NCBI GenBank assembly: GCA_020638365.1
Contig: JACKIQ010000006.1
Span: 1 to 64,000 of the forward strand
DNA from: Rhodospirillales bacterium
Lineage (GTDB): Bacteria; Pseudomonadota; Alphaproteobacteria; Micavibrionales; Micavibrionaceae
DNA: 64,000 nucleotides
Direction of reading: 5' to 3'
In this document: positions 15,215 through 23,188 of the stretch, piece after piece
Position numbering within the stretch: position 1 is the stretch's first letter
How the letters are laid out: the number at the start of each line of letters is the position of its first letter
Position numbers and translations under genes: made by a program
The notes under the pieces: generated by a model
Told to the model about the DNA's origin: nothing
The model's input: the letters and a program-made list of their open reading frames with translations, nothing else
Database searches by the model: none

Positions 15215-17268
15215 TTAAGCCGCTTTCTTTTTCTCCGCCTTTAGCAATCCTTCGCGTCTGAGCAGGGCGTCGGGGTCGGCGTCGCGGCCCCGGAAATTGC
15301 GATAGAGCACCGCCGGATCTTCGGAGCCGCCGCTGGCCAAAAGCTTGCGGTAGGCTTGTGCGCTGGCGGTGTCGTACAATCCCTTTTCCTTGAACAGTTC
15401 GAACGTGTCGGCGTCCAGCACTTCGGCCCATTTATAGCTGTAATACCCCGCCGAATAGCCCCCGGCGAAGATATGGCCGAAGGAGGTGGAGATCGGCCCG
15501 GCGAGGCGCGGGAAGAGGGCGCAATCCTTGATCGCGGCATCTTCGAATTCCGCCACGTCCGTTATTTTCTCCGGGTTTTTGGTGTGCCAGGCCATGTCCA
15601 GTTGGGCGAGGCTCATTTGCCTTAGGCCGCCCCAGCCGACCATGTAATTCTGGGCCTTGTTCAATTTCTCCACCAGCTTGGCGGGGATTTTTTCGCCCGT
15701 TTGGTAGTGCGTGGCAAAGGTATCCAGCACGGATTTTTCGTAGCACCAGTTTTCCTGCAACTGCGATGGCAGTTCCACAAAGTCCCAGCGCACGTTGGTT
15801 CCGGCCAGTGCGCGGTATGTGACGTTTGAGAGCAGGCCGTGGATGGCGTGGCCCATTTCATGATAAAGCGTCGTGACCTCGCCATGTGTGAGGAGGGAGG
15901 GTTTATCCTTCGTCGGTTTGGTGAAGTTGCAGACGATGGCCACCACGGGCGTTCGACCTTGCCTCTCCAGAGGCCCTGATTTCTATAGGTGGTCATCCAT
16001 GCGCCCTGATTTTTCCCGGTGCGGGGTGGAAATCGGCAAAGAAGGTGCCCACGAAGGCGCCGTCTGCGCTGTTGACTACGTCGAAGACCTGCACGTCCTT
16101 GTGCCAGAGCGGGTATTTGCCTTCGGTCTTCACGAATTTGATGCCGAAGAGCTTGCTGAAATGATCGAAGCAGCCGGTGAGCACCTTTTCGAGCGAGTAG
16201 TAGGGGCGGAAATCCTCGGAGGTGAAGTCGAAGAGTTTCTTGCGGAGCTTTTCGGAGTAGTAGCCGACATCCCACGGCATGAGTTCTGCCAGCCCGTGTT
16301 CCTTGGCGGCGTATTTCTTGAGCTTGGCGAGGTCCTTTTTCGCGGCGGGTTTGTAGACCTTCTTGAGCTTTTTCAGGAAGGCGAGGACTTCGTCGGGGAT
16401 TTGGCCATGCGTTCTTCGAGAACGTAGTGCGCGTGGGTCTTGTAGCCCAGAAGTTTCGCGCGTTCGCGTTTCAGCCTGACGATTTCGAGGATGATGGCGG
16501 AGTTGTCATATTGATCTTTCCATGCCTTGGACGCGTTGGCGCGCCAGATTTTCTCGCGCAATTCGCGGTTGTCGGCGTATTGCAGGAAGGGCCGAAGCTG
16601 GGGTAATCGAGCGTGAAGAGCCACTTGCCCGCGCAGCCCTTTTCCTCGGCGGCGTGGGCGGCGCTTTCGATGGCGCTGTCGGGGAGGCCGGAGAGGTCCT
16701 TTTCGTCGTCGATGAGGAGTTCGAACGCTTCCGTCGCCTTGACCGTATTCTGCATGAAGGCGGGGGTGAGGGTGGAGAGGCGTTCGGATATTTCGCGAAG
16801 GCGCTCCTTTTTCTTTTTGCTGAGCTTGGCGCCGCCGCGCACGAAGCCCTTCCATGTTTCCTCCAGCAGGGTCTTCTGCTCGGGGGTGAGGTTGAGGCTT
16901 TCGCGCTTTTCATAGACCTCATCGACGCGCTTGAAGAGCTTGGCGTCCAAGATCACGTCGTTGGAGAATTTCGCGCCCAACGGCCCTATTTCGGCGGCCA
17001 GCGCGTGCAGTTCGTCTCCGCCGGTCGCGGAGAGTTGGTTATAGAAGGCGGCGGTGACCTGATCTATCGTTTCGGAGGCGGTTTCGAGGGCGACCAGCGT
17101 GTTTTCGAAATCCGGCTCGGCCTTGTTTTTCTTTATTTTCTCGATGTTCGTGCGCGCCTCCTCTATTCCCGCCTTCAGGCCGGGGAGGTAATGTTCCGTC
17201 TTGATCCGGTCGAAGGGCGGGGCCTGATTGGGGAGGGCGGATTTTTCTAGAAGAGGATTATTCGACAT
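15215..17268 (-). pseudogene. M3-family oligopeptidase (OpdA/Dcp-like), broken by four frameshifts
   Basis: Joining frames gives one full-length protein of about 684 residues, the usual size of oligopeptidase A or dipeptidyl carboxypeptidase. The pieces are MSNNPLLEKSALPNQAPPFD to LDYPSFGP, then FLQYADNRELREKIW to EERMAKSP, then DEVLAFLKKLKKVYKP to DFHP, then RTGKNQGAWM to KVERP, then VVAIVCNFTKPT to the end. The last piece holds the zinc site HEMGHAIH and GHIFAGGYSAGYYSY. Breaks lie near 16590, 16396, 16024 and 15948. Each is explained by a single missing G in a run of three or four Gs on the plus strand. Either a recent pseudogene or a run of base-call errors. Confidence 0.85.
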
Positions 17269-17429
17269 CGGGAAACCCCTGTTAAGAAACGCTGATAAAG
17301 GATTGATACGATAATTTTTGACAAAGCCAAGGCATTTTTGTTACTTTCGCTCCTTTTCTCCGTACACGGGAAAAGGAAGGCGTTGGCTGAGTTTAGCGCT
17401 TTTCCCGTTGTAATGTAATGGAGAAAAAC

Positions 17430-18173
17430 ATGAAAGATTTTTCTATTAAACTTGCAGACAGCACACGCAGCACTTTGGCCAAGTTGGTCTGTGCGTTTCC
17501 TCAAGATCTGCGCGAAGATGTGCTGGACGTCTGGTTGCGGCAAATACGTTCTGATGATGCTTACCAAGCCTCGCCTGTTGTTGTTCGGGGTGGGTATCAG
17601 GTTCAGGAATTACTTAATGCTTGGGACGCTTTGTATCCTGAAAGCGTATTTGCATATTTGCCTAAACAGGATGGCTATAATGTGAGCGCTTCGCCTTTCA
17701 GAGTGAACGGGGAGGACGTAAGGGTTCCTTACCGTTTGTATTTCCCCGATCTTGACGACGGCGACTTACTTTCTCTGAACGAACGGCAGAGAGCTATTCT
17801 TTGCTGTATCTATACGCGCAATTATGATGGGTTTGTTCGCCAGAAATATTTGCGGCAATTGATGGGTGCCAAGGATGAGTGGGTTTTGCCTTATGTTCTT
17901 GCACTTGTCGGGGAGTATGTTAGTGAAATCAATGAGGTTATTTTTCAGAACATAGGACAGATCAACGTCGAAAGTGTACAGAAGTTTATGAGTGAAAATG
18001 AAGCTTTCCGCGATCTTTTGGAGCAGCGCGTTATTAGTTATTGGGATTGCTATTACAGGTCAGATTGTGATTTGGAGGATTGTGTTTCTGTGCGTGTTTT
18101 AAAAGCTTTAGGACTGTGGACGCGCAAGAGGTGTTTATTACGCTATGGGAAAAAAACTAAAGGGCTTTTGTAG
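17430..18173 (+). CDS. Soluble protein of unknown function
   Basis: 247 residues, no signal peptide or membrane segment, rich in Tyr, Leu and Cys (the pair DCYYRSDCDLEDC stands out near the C-terminus). Start at 17430 is preceded by GGAG at a 6-base spacing; an in-frame ATG four codons earlier lacks a site. It is divergent from the broken peptidase gene and ends 13 bp before mnmD. I do not recognise the family; the codon use is more AT-rich than in the neighbouring tRNA-modification genes. Confidence 0.6.
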   Translation: MKDFSIKLADSTRSTLAKLVCAFPQDLREDVLDVWLRQIRSDDAYQASPVVVRGGYQVQELLNAWDALYPESVFAYLPKQDGYNVSASPFRVNGEDVRVPYRLYFPDLDDGDLLSLNERQRAILCCIYTRNYDGFVRQKYLRQLMGAKDEWVLPYVLALVGEYVSEINEVIFQNIGQINVESVQKFMSENEAFRDLLEQRVISYWDCYYRSDCDLEDCVSVRVLKALGLWTRKRCLLRYGKKTKGLL

Positions 18174-18186
18174 GACAGGGTTGCTG

Positions 18187-18879
18187 ATGAAAAGTGTGCC
18201 AAGGTCAGAGCGTTTTGACGATGTATATTTTTCCGCCGAAGACGGGCTGGCGGAGACGCTGCACGTTTTTCTGGAGGGGAATTCGTTGACGGCGCGGTGG
18301 GAGGATCGCGATTTCCGGGAGACTTTTACGATCGCAGAGACGGGGTTCGGGACGGGGCTGAATTTTCTGGCCGCGTGGGAGTTATGGAGCCGTCTGCGTG
18401 TGCAAAATAATCCGCGACGGCTCGAATTTATCTCGGTTGAGAAATATCCGGTAAATAGCGGTTTTATAAAAGATGTTTTATCCGGCTGGCAGGATGAATT
18501 TGGTGATTTGTTGATGCGCTTTTGCGATTTATATCCCGTGCCGAAGACGGGGATGCATGTGATTGATGCGGCGGAGGATGTGCGTCTGACGCTTTATATC
18601 GGGGATGTGGCGGAGGTTCTGCCGAAGATCGAGGCGCGTGTGGATGCGTGGTTTCTGGACGGGTTCAAGCCGGCGAGCAATCCGGAGATGTGGACGGCGG
18701 ATGTTTTCGCGCAGATGGCGCGGCTCAGTCATGCCGGGACAAGCTTTGCGACGTTTACAGCGGCGGGCGAAGTGCGGCGCGGGTTGCAGGCGGCGGGGTT
18801 CGAGGTCCACAAGGTGCAGGGCTTTGGGCGAAAACGTGATATGCTGAGCGGCGTTTTCACAGGGGGCGTTGCATCATGA
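18187..18879 (+). CDS. mnmD: tRNA mnm5U methyltransferase, MnmD type
   Basis: 230 residues, the stand-alone version of the MnmC N-terminal domain. It methylates nm5(s2)U34 to mnm5(s2)U34 in tRNA with S-adenosylmethionine. PRSERFDDVYFSAEDGLAET is the family N-terminus, AETGFGTGLNFL the SAM-binding loop, LDGFKPASNPEMW the conserved catalytic region, and GRKRDMLSG the end. AGGG lies 6 bases before the ATG at 18187. It overlaps the oxidase gene by ATGA. Confidence 0.9.
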   Translation: MKSVPRSERFDDVYFSAEDGLAETLHVFLEGNSLTARWEDRDFRETFTIAETGFGTGLNFLAAWELWSRLRVQNNPRRLEFISVEKYPVNSGFIKDVLSGWQDEFGDLLMRFCDLYPVPKTGMHVIDAAEDVRLTLYIGDVAEVLPKIEARVDAWFLDGFKPASNPEMWTADVFAQMARLSHAGTSFATFTAAGEVRRGLQAAGFEVHKVQGFGRKRDMLSGVFTGGVAS

Positions 18880-19925
18880 AAATCGCGATCCTTGGCGGGG
18901 GGCTGGCAGGCACAGCGTGCGCCTATATTTTCAAAAAGCACGGTTTGGAGCCGGTGATTTACGAGGCGGGGGCGAGTCTTGGCCCCGGTGCGTCGGGGAA
19001 CCGCGTCGGGCTTTACAATCCGCGTTTTACTGCCGAGAAGGGGCCGGAGGAGGAATTTTTTTCCGGTGCGTTTTTTGCGGCGCTGGAGGTTTTTGAACGG
19101 CTGGAGGGGATCGCGTGGAACCCTTGCGGGGCTTTGCATTTGGTCAATGATGAGAAGAAGGCGAAGCGTTTTCCGCAGACCGTTCAAAACTGGGGCTGGG
19201 GCGCGGATGCGATGCGGATGGTGAAGGCCGCCGAAGCGTCGGAGATTGCCGGGATTACGATTGAATATGACGCGCTTTACCTTTCGGGGTCGGGGACGGT
19301 ATCGCCGCGCCTGCTGTGTGAGGCCTATGCGCGGGGGGTGGAGGTGCATCTGAATCATCCCGTTGAAAACCTTTCGGATATTCAGGCGGATGCGATTGTT
19401 CTGGCCGGGGGGATGGGGCTGGCGCATTTCCCGGAGGCCGCGCATCTGCCGCTGCGCGCAGTGCGGGGGCAGGTGACCTATATCGAGCATAGCGCGGAGA
19501 CGCTCAAGCTGCGCTGCACGATCGGTTACGGGGGCTATGTGACGCCGGTGGTCGAGGGGATTCATTGCGTGGGGTCGACGTTTCAGCGCTGGCTGGATCA
19601 CAGCGAGATTATCGGGCAGGACGATCTGGACAATATCATGCGGTTGCATGCCCATGTGCACGCGTTCCGGGGGCTGCACACGGTCGAGGGGCAGCGGGCG
19701 GCGGTGCGTACGACTGCGCCGGACCATTTCCCGGTTGTGGGGGCGCTGAACGATATGTTGGATGGGGGGCGGAAGATTTATGTCTCCACCGCGCACGGGT
19801 CGCACGGGATTTTGAGTTCGCTACGGGCGGCGCAGTACCTTGCGGGGTTGCTGTCGGATCAGGCGGATTATGATTTTTCGGAGGATTTGAAGGCGAAGCT
19901 GTCGCCGGGACGTTTTAAGGCTTAG
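18876..19925 (+). CDS. mnmC: FAD-dependent cmnm5U34 oxidase, MnmC C-terminal domain as a separate protein
   Basis: 349 residues. MKIAILGGGLAGTACAY is the dinucleotide-binding motif of DAO-type flavoproteins, GASGNRVGLYNPRF is typical of the MnmC oxidase, and ALHLVND, GGYVTPV and STAHGSHGILSS are further matches. It removes the carboxymethyl group of cmnm5(s2)U34 to give nm5(s2)U34, the substrate of MnmD. In E. coli both activities are one fused protein; here they are two overlapping genes. Confidence 0.9.
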   Translation: MKIAILGGGLAGTACAYIFKKHGLEPVIYEAGASLGPGASGNRVGLYNPRFTAEKGPEEEFFSGAFFAALEVFERLEGIAWNPCGALHLVNDEKKAKRFPQTVQNWGWGADAMRMVKAAEASEIAGITIEYDALYLSGSGTVSPRLLCEAYARGVEVHLNHPVENLSDIQADAIVLAGGMGLAHFPEAAHLPLRAVRGQVTYIEHSAETLKLRCTIGYGGYVTPVVEGIHCVGSTFQRWLDHSEIIGQDDLDNIMRLHAHVHAFRGLHTVEGQRAAVRTTAPDHFPVVGALNDMLDGGRKIYVSTAHGSHGILSSLRAAQYLAGLLSDQADYDFSEDLKAKLSPGRFKA

Positions 19926-20198
19926 GAGTGCTGTGATGGTTCGTTTAAAGAGCTGAAAACCATACTTGAGAGGGACGATGTTGCGGATGTTCGGATTATG
20001 GTGACTCAGTATGACGGCGGTGAGGAATGGCCGTTCTCAGAAACTGTTTTTTTTGTTACATCTGCAACACCCGAAGAGATTACGGAATAGCTTGGTGAGC
20101 TTTATGCGCCTGACGATGTTTGGGTCGATGATTTTTCGAGAGCAGAGAAGATTGATTTACCCGATGGAATGCATGCCGTTGCGGCTTGGTGGGATTAA
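19926..20198 (+). pseudogene. Remnant of a small protein gene with an internal stop
   Basis: The frame from 19926 to 20198 reads like real protein: KELKTILERDDVADVRIMV, then EEWPFSETVFFVTSATPEEI, a TAG at 20088-20090, then LGELYAPDDVWVDD and AEKIDLPDGMHAVAAWWD ending at TAA. The frame has no good start: an ATG at 19936 lies one frame off. The Trp-rich end and acidic composition recall small soluble immunity-like proteins, but I cannot name a family. One nonsense change plus loss of the start explains it. Confidence 0.6.
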
Positions 20199-20336
20199 AG
20201 AGGCTATCTTATGGAAATCGCAAGTAGATTTAGGATTTTCGTCCTGTTTTTTTGTGTTTTTGTAATTGTTTACGAAATCTTACTGTTTTTCTTTCATGAT
20301 GAAAGCTGTGGAGACAGAAAAAGACGGATTCCAGCC

Positions 20337-20504
20337 ATGCGTGATTTTATGAAGCGGTACTTTTCTTGCGACGAGGGCAGTACGGCGATCGAATACAGCC
20401 TGATCGCCACGGGTATTTCCATTGCTATTGTCGTCGTGGTTTATCTTATCGGTGAAGATGTTACGGGTCTTTATGAAGGTTTAATCGGACTTTTCACCTC
20501 TTAG
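20337..20504 (+). CDS. Flp-type pilin, orphan copy
   Basis: 55 residues. The type IVb prepilin motif is DEGSTAIEYSLIA: cleavage after G14, Glu at +5 and Tyr at +6 of the mature protein, followed by the hydrophobic spine and IGEDVTGLYEGLIG. It is clearly related to the pilin at 54459 but lies 34 kb from the Tad genes, with its own terminator. A start at 20211 in the same frame would add 42 hydrophobic residues and is unlikely for a pilin. Confidence 0.88.
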   Translation: MRDFMKRYFSCDEGSTAIEYSLIATGISIAIVVVVYLIGEDVTGLYEGLIGLFTS

Positions 20505-20528
20505 TTACTGTTATTTATAAATTTACTT

Positions 20529-20556
20529 AACCCGGATATTTTTATCCGGGTTTTCG
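20529..20556 (+). terminator. Rho-independent terminator of the orphan pilin
   Basis: AACCCGGAT and ATCCGGGTT form a perfect 9-bp stem with a 6-base loop followed by TTCG; 24 bp after the pilin stop. The stretch 20557-20659 has no gene. Confidence 0.8.
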
Positions 20557-20659
20557 TTCCGGGTTACATCAGCGATTCAATAACTTTTTTCCGCGCATGA
20601 GCGTTCTTCCTGTGCTAGTCTCGGACGCCTGAATAAGATCGTTTTGTTTAGAGATCGGA

Positions 20660-21802
20660 ATGGGCGATTCCGTTACCATATTTTCCCTGATCGCGGCGTT
20701 ATTATCCTTCGTTCTTGTGGCGGGGGGGATTCCGCTGGCGATAAAGTTATCCGTGCGCGCAGGGTTCGTGGATGCGCCGGGGGGAAGGAAGGTTCATGAC
20801 CATGCGGTCCCGCCGATCGGGGGGCTGGTCGTTTTTCCGGTTTTTGTCCTGATCTTCGTTTTTTCCGGTTTTGCGGGCGGGACGCACTGGCCGCTGATCG
20901 AGGCGCTGGCGCTGCTGATGGCGGTCGGGGCGGCGGACGATTACAAGCCGATCCAGCCGTGGATCAAATTCGGGGCGCAGATCGTGGCGGCGTGCGTGGT
21001 GGTTATTCCGGGCGGGGCGCAGATCGGGACGCTGGGCGATCTGTTCGGGTTCGGCGGGATATGGCTGGATATCTTTTCCATTCCGTTCTCGATTGTCGCC
21101 ATGGTCCTGTTCATCAACGGGATGAACCTGATCGACGGGGTGGACGGGCTGGCCGGGGGGATCGGGCTGCTCGCCTTTTTATGGTTTATCGCGGCTTGTG
21201 TGGCGCGGGAGAATATCGTGCTTTTGCCGGGGCTGATGATCGTTGCCGGTGGGATGGCCGGGTTTTTACTACACAATATGAGAACGCCCCTGCGGAAAAG
21301 GGCTTCGCTGTTCCTCGGGGATGCGGGGAGTTTGTGTCTGGGGTTGCTGATGGGGTGGTATGCGATCAAGATTGCCGAGTTTCCGGGGCCAACGATGTTG
21401 CCGATCTCGGTGGCGTGGATTATCGGTCTGCCGGTGTTTGACGAGTGTGCGCAGTTCTACCGCCGGGTTCGCGAGGGCAAGCATCCGTTCACGGCGGACC
21501 GGGGACACCTGCACCATCATTTTCTCGATGCCGGGTTTACGCCGGGGCAAACGACGGCGGCTATGCTTGGGATCGTCGCGTTTATGGGGGGCTTTGGCTA
21601 TTTGGGGATCGTTCTAGGCATTCCGCAGTTCGTGCTGGCCTATATCTGGATCGCGCTGTTGTTTTCGCACATGGCGCTATCGTACAGGCCGGGTCGGTAT
21701 GTGAGGCTTGTCAAGCGGATGCGCGGAAAAGACGGGACTGAAGAGGGGAGCCTAGCGCCTTCTAATACAACACCATCAGAAAAGTCGTCTGGTCGATCAT
21801 GA
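20660..21802 (+). CDS. Undecaprenyl-phosphate sugar-1-phosphate transferase, WecA/MraY family
   Basis: 380 residues with about ten membrane helices. It should move GlcNAc-1-phosphate (or a related sugar phosphate) from UDP-sugar onto undecaprenyl phosphate at the cytoplasmic face, to start a surface polysaccharide. Motifs: GRKVHDHAVPPIGG near the N-terminus, the metal-binding AADDYKP, NGMNLIDGVDGLAGG, LFLGDAGS, and the His-rich loop DRGHLHHHFLDAG. No glycosyltransferases follow. The last 41 bases overlap the convergent membrane-protein gene. Confidence 0.92.
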   Translation: MGDSVTIFSLIAALLSFVLVAGGIPLAIKLSVRAGFVDAPGGRKVHDHAVPPIGGLVVFPVFVLIFVFSGFAGGTHWPLIEALALLMAVGAADDYKPIQPWIKFGAQIVAACVVVIPGGAQIGTLGDLFGFGGIWLDIFSIPFSIVAMVLFINGMNLIDGVDGLAGGIGLLAFLWFIAACVARENIVLLPGLMIVAGGMAGFLLHNMRTPLRKRASLFLGDAGSLCLGLLMGWYAIKIAEFPGPTMLPISVAWIIGLPVFDECAQFYRRVREGKHPFTADRGHLHHHFLDAGFTPGQTTAAMLGIVAFMGGFGYLGIVLGIPQFVLAYIWIALLFSHMALSYRPGRYVRLVKRMRGKDGTEEGSLAPSNTTPSEKSSGRS

Positions 21803-22346
21803 ACATCATGATGATGAGATAGGTTGCACCAAAGATCGAAATTTTCAGGCATCTGGAAATGAAAAAAGCATTGACAAGCAAGGAGTAAGCGAGAAGCGTT
21901 AATTCCAGTTGCGAGGCTTCCTCCATTTTATGGTAACCGCTTGTCACCATCCAGTAGAGGGGGGTCCGGGTTATTAACGGAATCACCTGAAGCCAGTTCA
22001 TGCCGCAGATAAGCTGCGGAAAGAAATCCATTTTTTCCAGTCGCTTGCAGAGCCAATACAGTATCAGGATAAAGAGAACGTTGATAAAGACCATGCGGAT
22101 CGTGTCATTGTACAACAATACGCCAAGCGGCACGTTATGCAGGCTTTCGATTTCGCCCTTCATGATGGCGATCACGAAAATGTTTACCGAATGACTGAAC
22201 AGAACAATCCAGAACGAGCGCATAGCCGTTTCGAGGGTGTTGGGGATCCGTTTTACGCCCTTTTCGAGGAAACACGCGAGTTCAAGGGCACCGGTCAGCC
22301 CTTCTTTGAACTCGTTTTTTGGGAACCATATTTTAGACGCCGTCAT
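21762..22346 (-). CDS. Multi-pass membrane protein of unknown function, tandem copy A
   Basis: 194 residues, about five hydrophobic segments. It matches the gene at 22432-23019 along its full length: shared KIWFPK, GLTGALE, ACFL, AMRSFWI, NWLQVIPL and AFFISR. No family recognised; the fold resembles Yip1-like proteins in the number and placement of helices, but without a decisive motif. Its 3' end overlaps the transferase gene by 41 bp on the opposite strand. Confidence 0.75.
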   Translation of the reverse strand: MTASKIWFPKNEFKEGLTGALELACFLEKGVKRIPNTLETAMRSFWIVLFSHSVNIFVIAIMKGEIESLHNVPLGVLLYNDTIRMVFINVLFILILYWLCKRLEKMDFFPQLICGMNWLQVIPLITRTPLYWMVTSGYHKMEEASQLELTLLAYSLLVNAFFISRCLKISIFGATYLIIMMFMIDQTTFLMVLY

Positions 22347-22431
22347 TCCTTTAATTTACACGCTCCGGAGTTGCAAGGAACGCTTTTTTGTAGCGGGGCG
22401 CGGTTTTTCGAACAGGGAGTCTTCGCGTTTT

Positions 22432-23019
22432 TTAGTTCAGCATTATCATCAGGCTGATCTGATCCACCATGTAGGCCATGATCGCGAGGTAGGCGGTTAC
22501 GAAGACCGGGATTTTCGCGGCTCTTGAAATGAAAAAGGCCGACATCGCTACAAAATACACAAGAAAGGGAAACTCCAGCATGGCCGCGACCTCGATATCG
22601 TGCCAGCCGGCCCAGACCATGAGGTGCAGAGGGGACAAGATTGCTAGCGGGATAACCTGAAGCCAGTTCTGGCCTCCCAAGACGCGAGGGAAGTCGCTTT
22701 TGCGGTCCCACCATTTGCACAGGCCGTAGAGGGCCAGAATGAACAGGGCCTGAACGACCATAAAGCGCTGGGCATCGTAAAGGATCAGCATCCCGACGGG
22801 AGGGAGGGGGCGTTCCTCTTTGAACTGATCGTGGATAAGGATCATCGCGCTGATATTCAGGGCGTAGCTGGCAAGGAGAATCCAGAACGAGCGCATGGCG
22901 GCTTCGGGGGTATTCTGGAAGCGATTTACACCCTGTTTCAGAAAACATGCGATTTCAAGGGCGCCGGTCAGCCCGTCCTTGAGTTCTCCTTTGGGAAACC
23001 AGATTTTTTTTGCGGTCAT
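22432..23019 (-). CDS. Multi-pass membrane protein of unknown function, tandem copy B
   Basis: 195 residues, the paralogue of the 21762-22346 product. Identical blocks lie at the N-terminus (KIWFPKGELKDGLTGALEIACFL versus the copy), at AMRSFWI, at NWLQVIPLA and at AFFISRAAKI. The regions upstream of both starts also look alike (GCCGTCA, TTTACAC, GCTTTTT). The copies are oriented head to tail, 85 bp apart, so this is a tandem duplication with diverged middles. Confidence 0.75.
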   Translation of the reverse strand: MTAKKIWFPKGELKDGLTGALEIACFLKQGVNRFQNTPEAAMRSFWILLASYALNISAMILIHDQFKEERPLPPVGMLILYDAQRFMVVQALFILALYGLCKWWDRKSDFPRVLGGQNWLQVIPLAILSPLHLMVWAGWHDIEVAAMLEFPFLVYFVAMSAFFISRAAKIPVFVTAYLAIMAYMVDQISLMIMLN

Positions 23020-23073
23020 GCCGTCAATTTACACCGAAGCGCATTTCATGGAATGCTTTTTGTGTTCCGGGCG

Positions 23074-23089
23074 ACGATCATATGATCGT
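23074..23089. promoter_or_regulatory. 16-bp perfect palindrome in a divergent promoter region
   Basis: ACGATCATATGATCGT is self-complementary. It lies 55 bp upstream of membrane protein copy B (minus strand) and 100 bp upstream of the AMIN lipoprotein gene (plus strand). A dimeric regulator site is the simplest reading. Confidence 0.45.
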
Positions 23090-23188
23090 GCGTGTGGATA
23101 AGAGGCAATTGACGGCGTGCCCGGATTGACCGGAAGCCGTTATATTCTTAGTCTTTTTGGACACTCACTGCTTACTGCTTAAAAAGAT

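Noticed and set aside
16522..17250. A 242-codon plus-strand frame opposite the broken peptidase
   Set aside because: The minus strand encodes recognisable M3 peptidase sequence; the plus frame is low complexity.
18729..19805. A 358-codon minus-strand frame opposite mnmD/mnmC
   Set aside because: Arg/His/Pro-rich shadow covering two well-identified genes.
20211..20336. Upstream extension of the orphan pilin with a hydrophobic segment
   Set aside because: A second membrane segment before the prepilin leader would not fit the family; the ATG at 20337 gives a normal Flp pilin.
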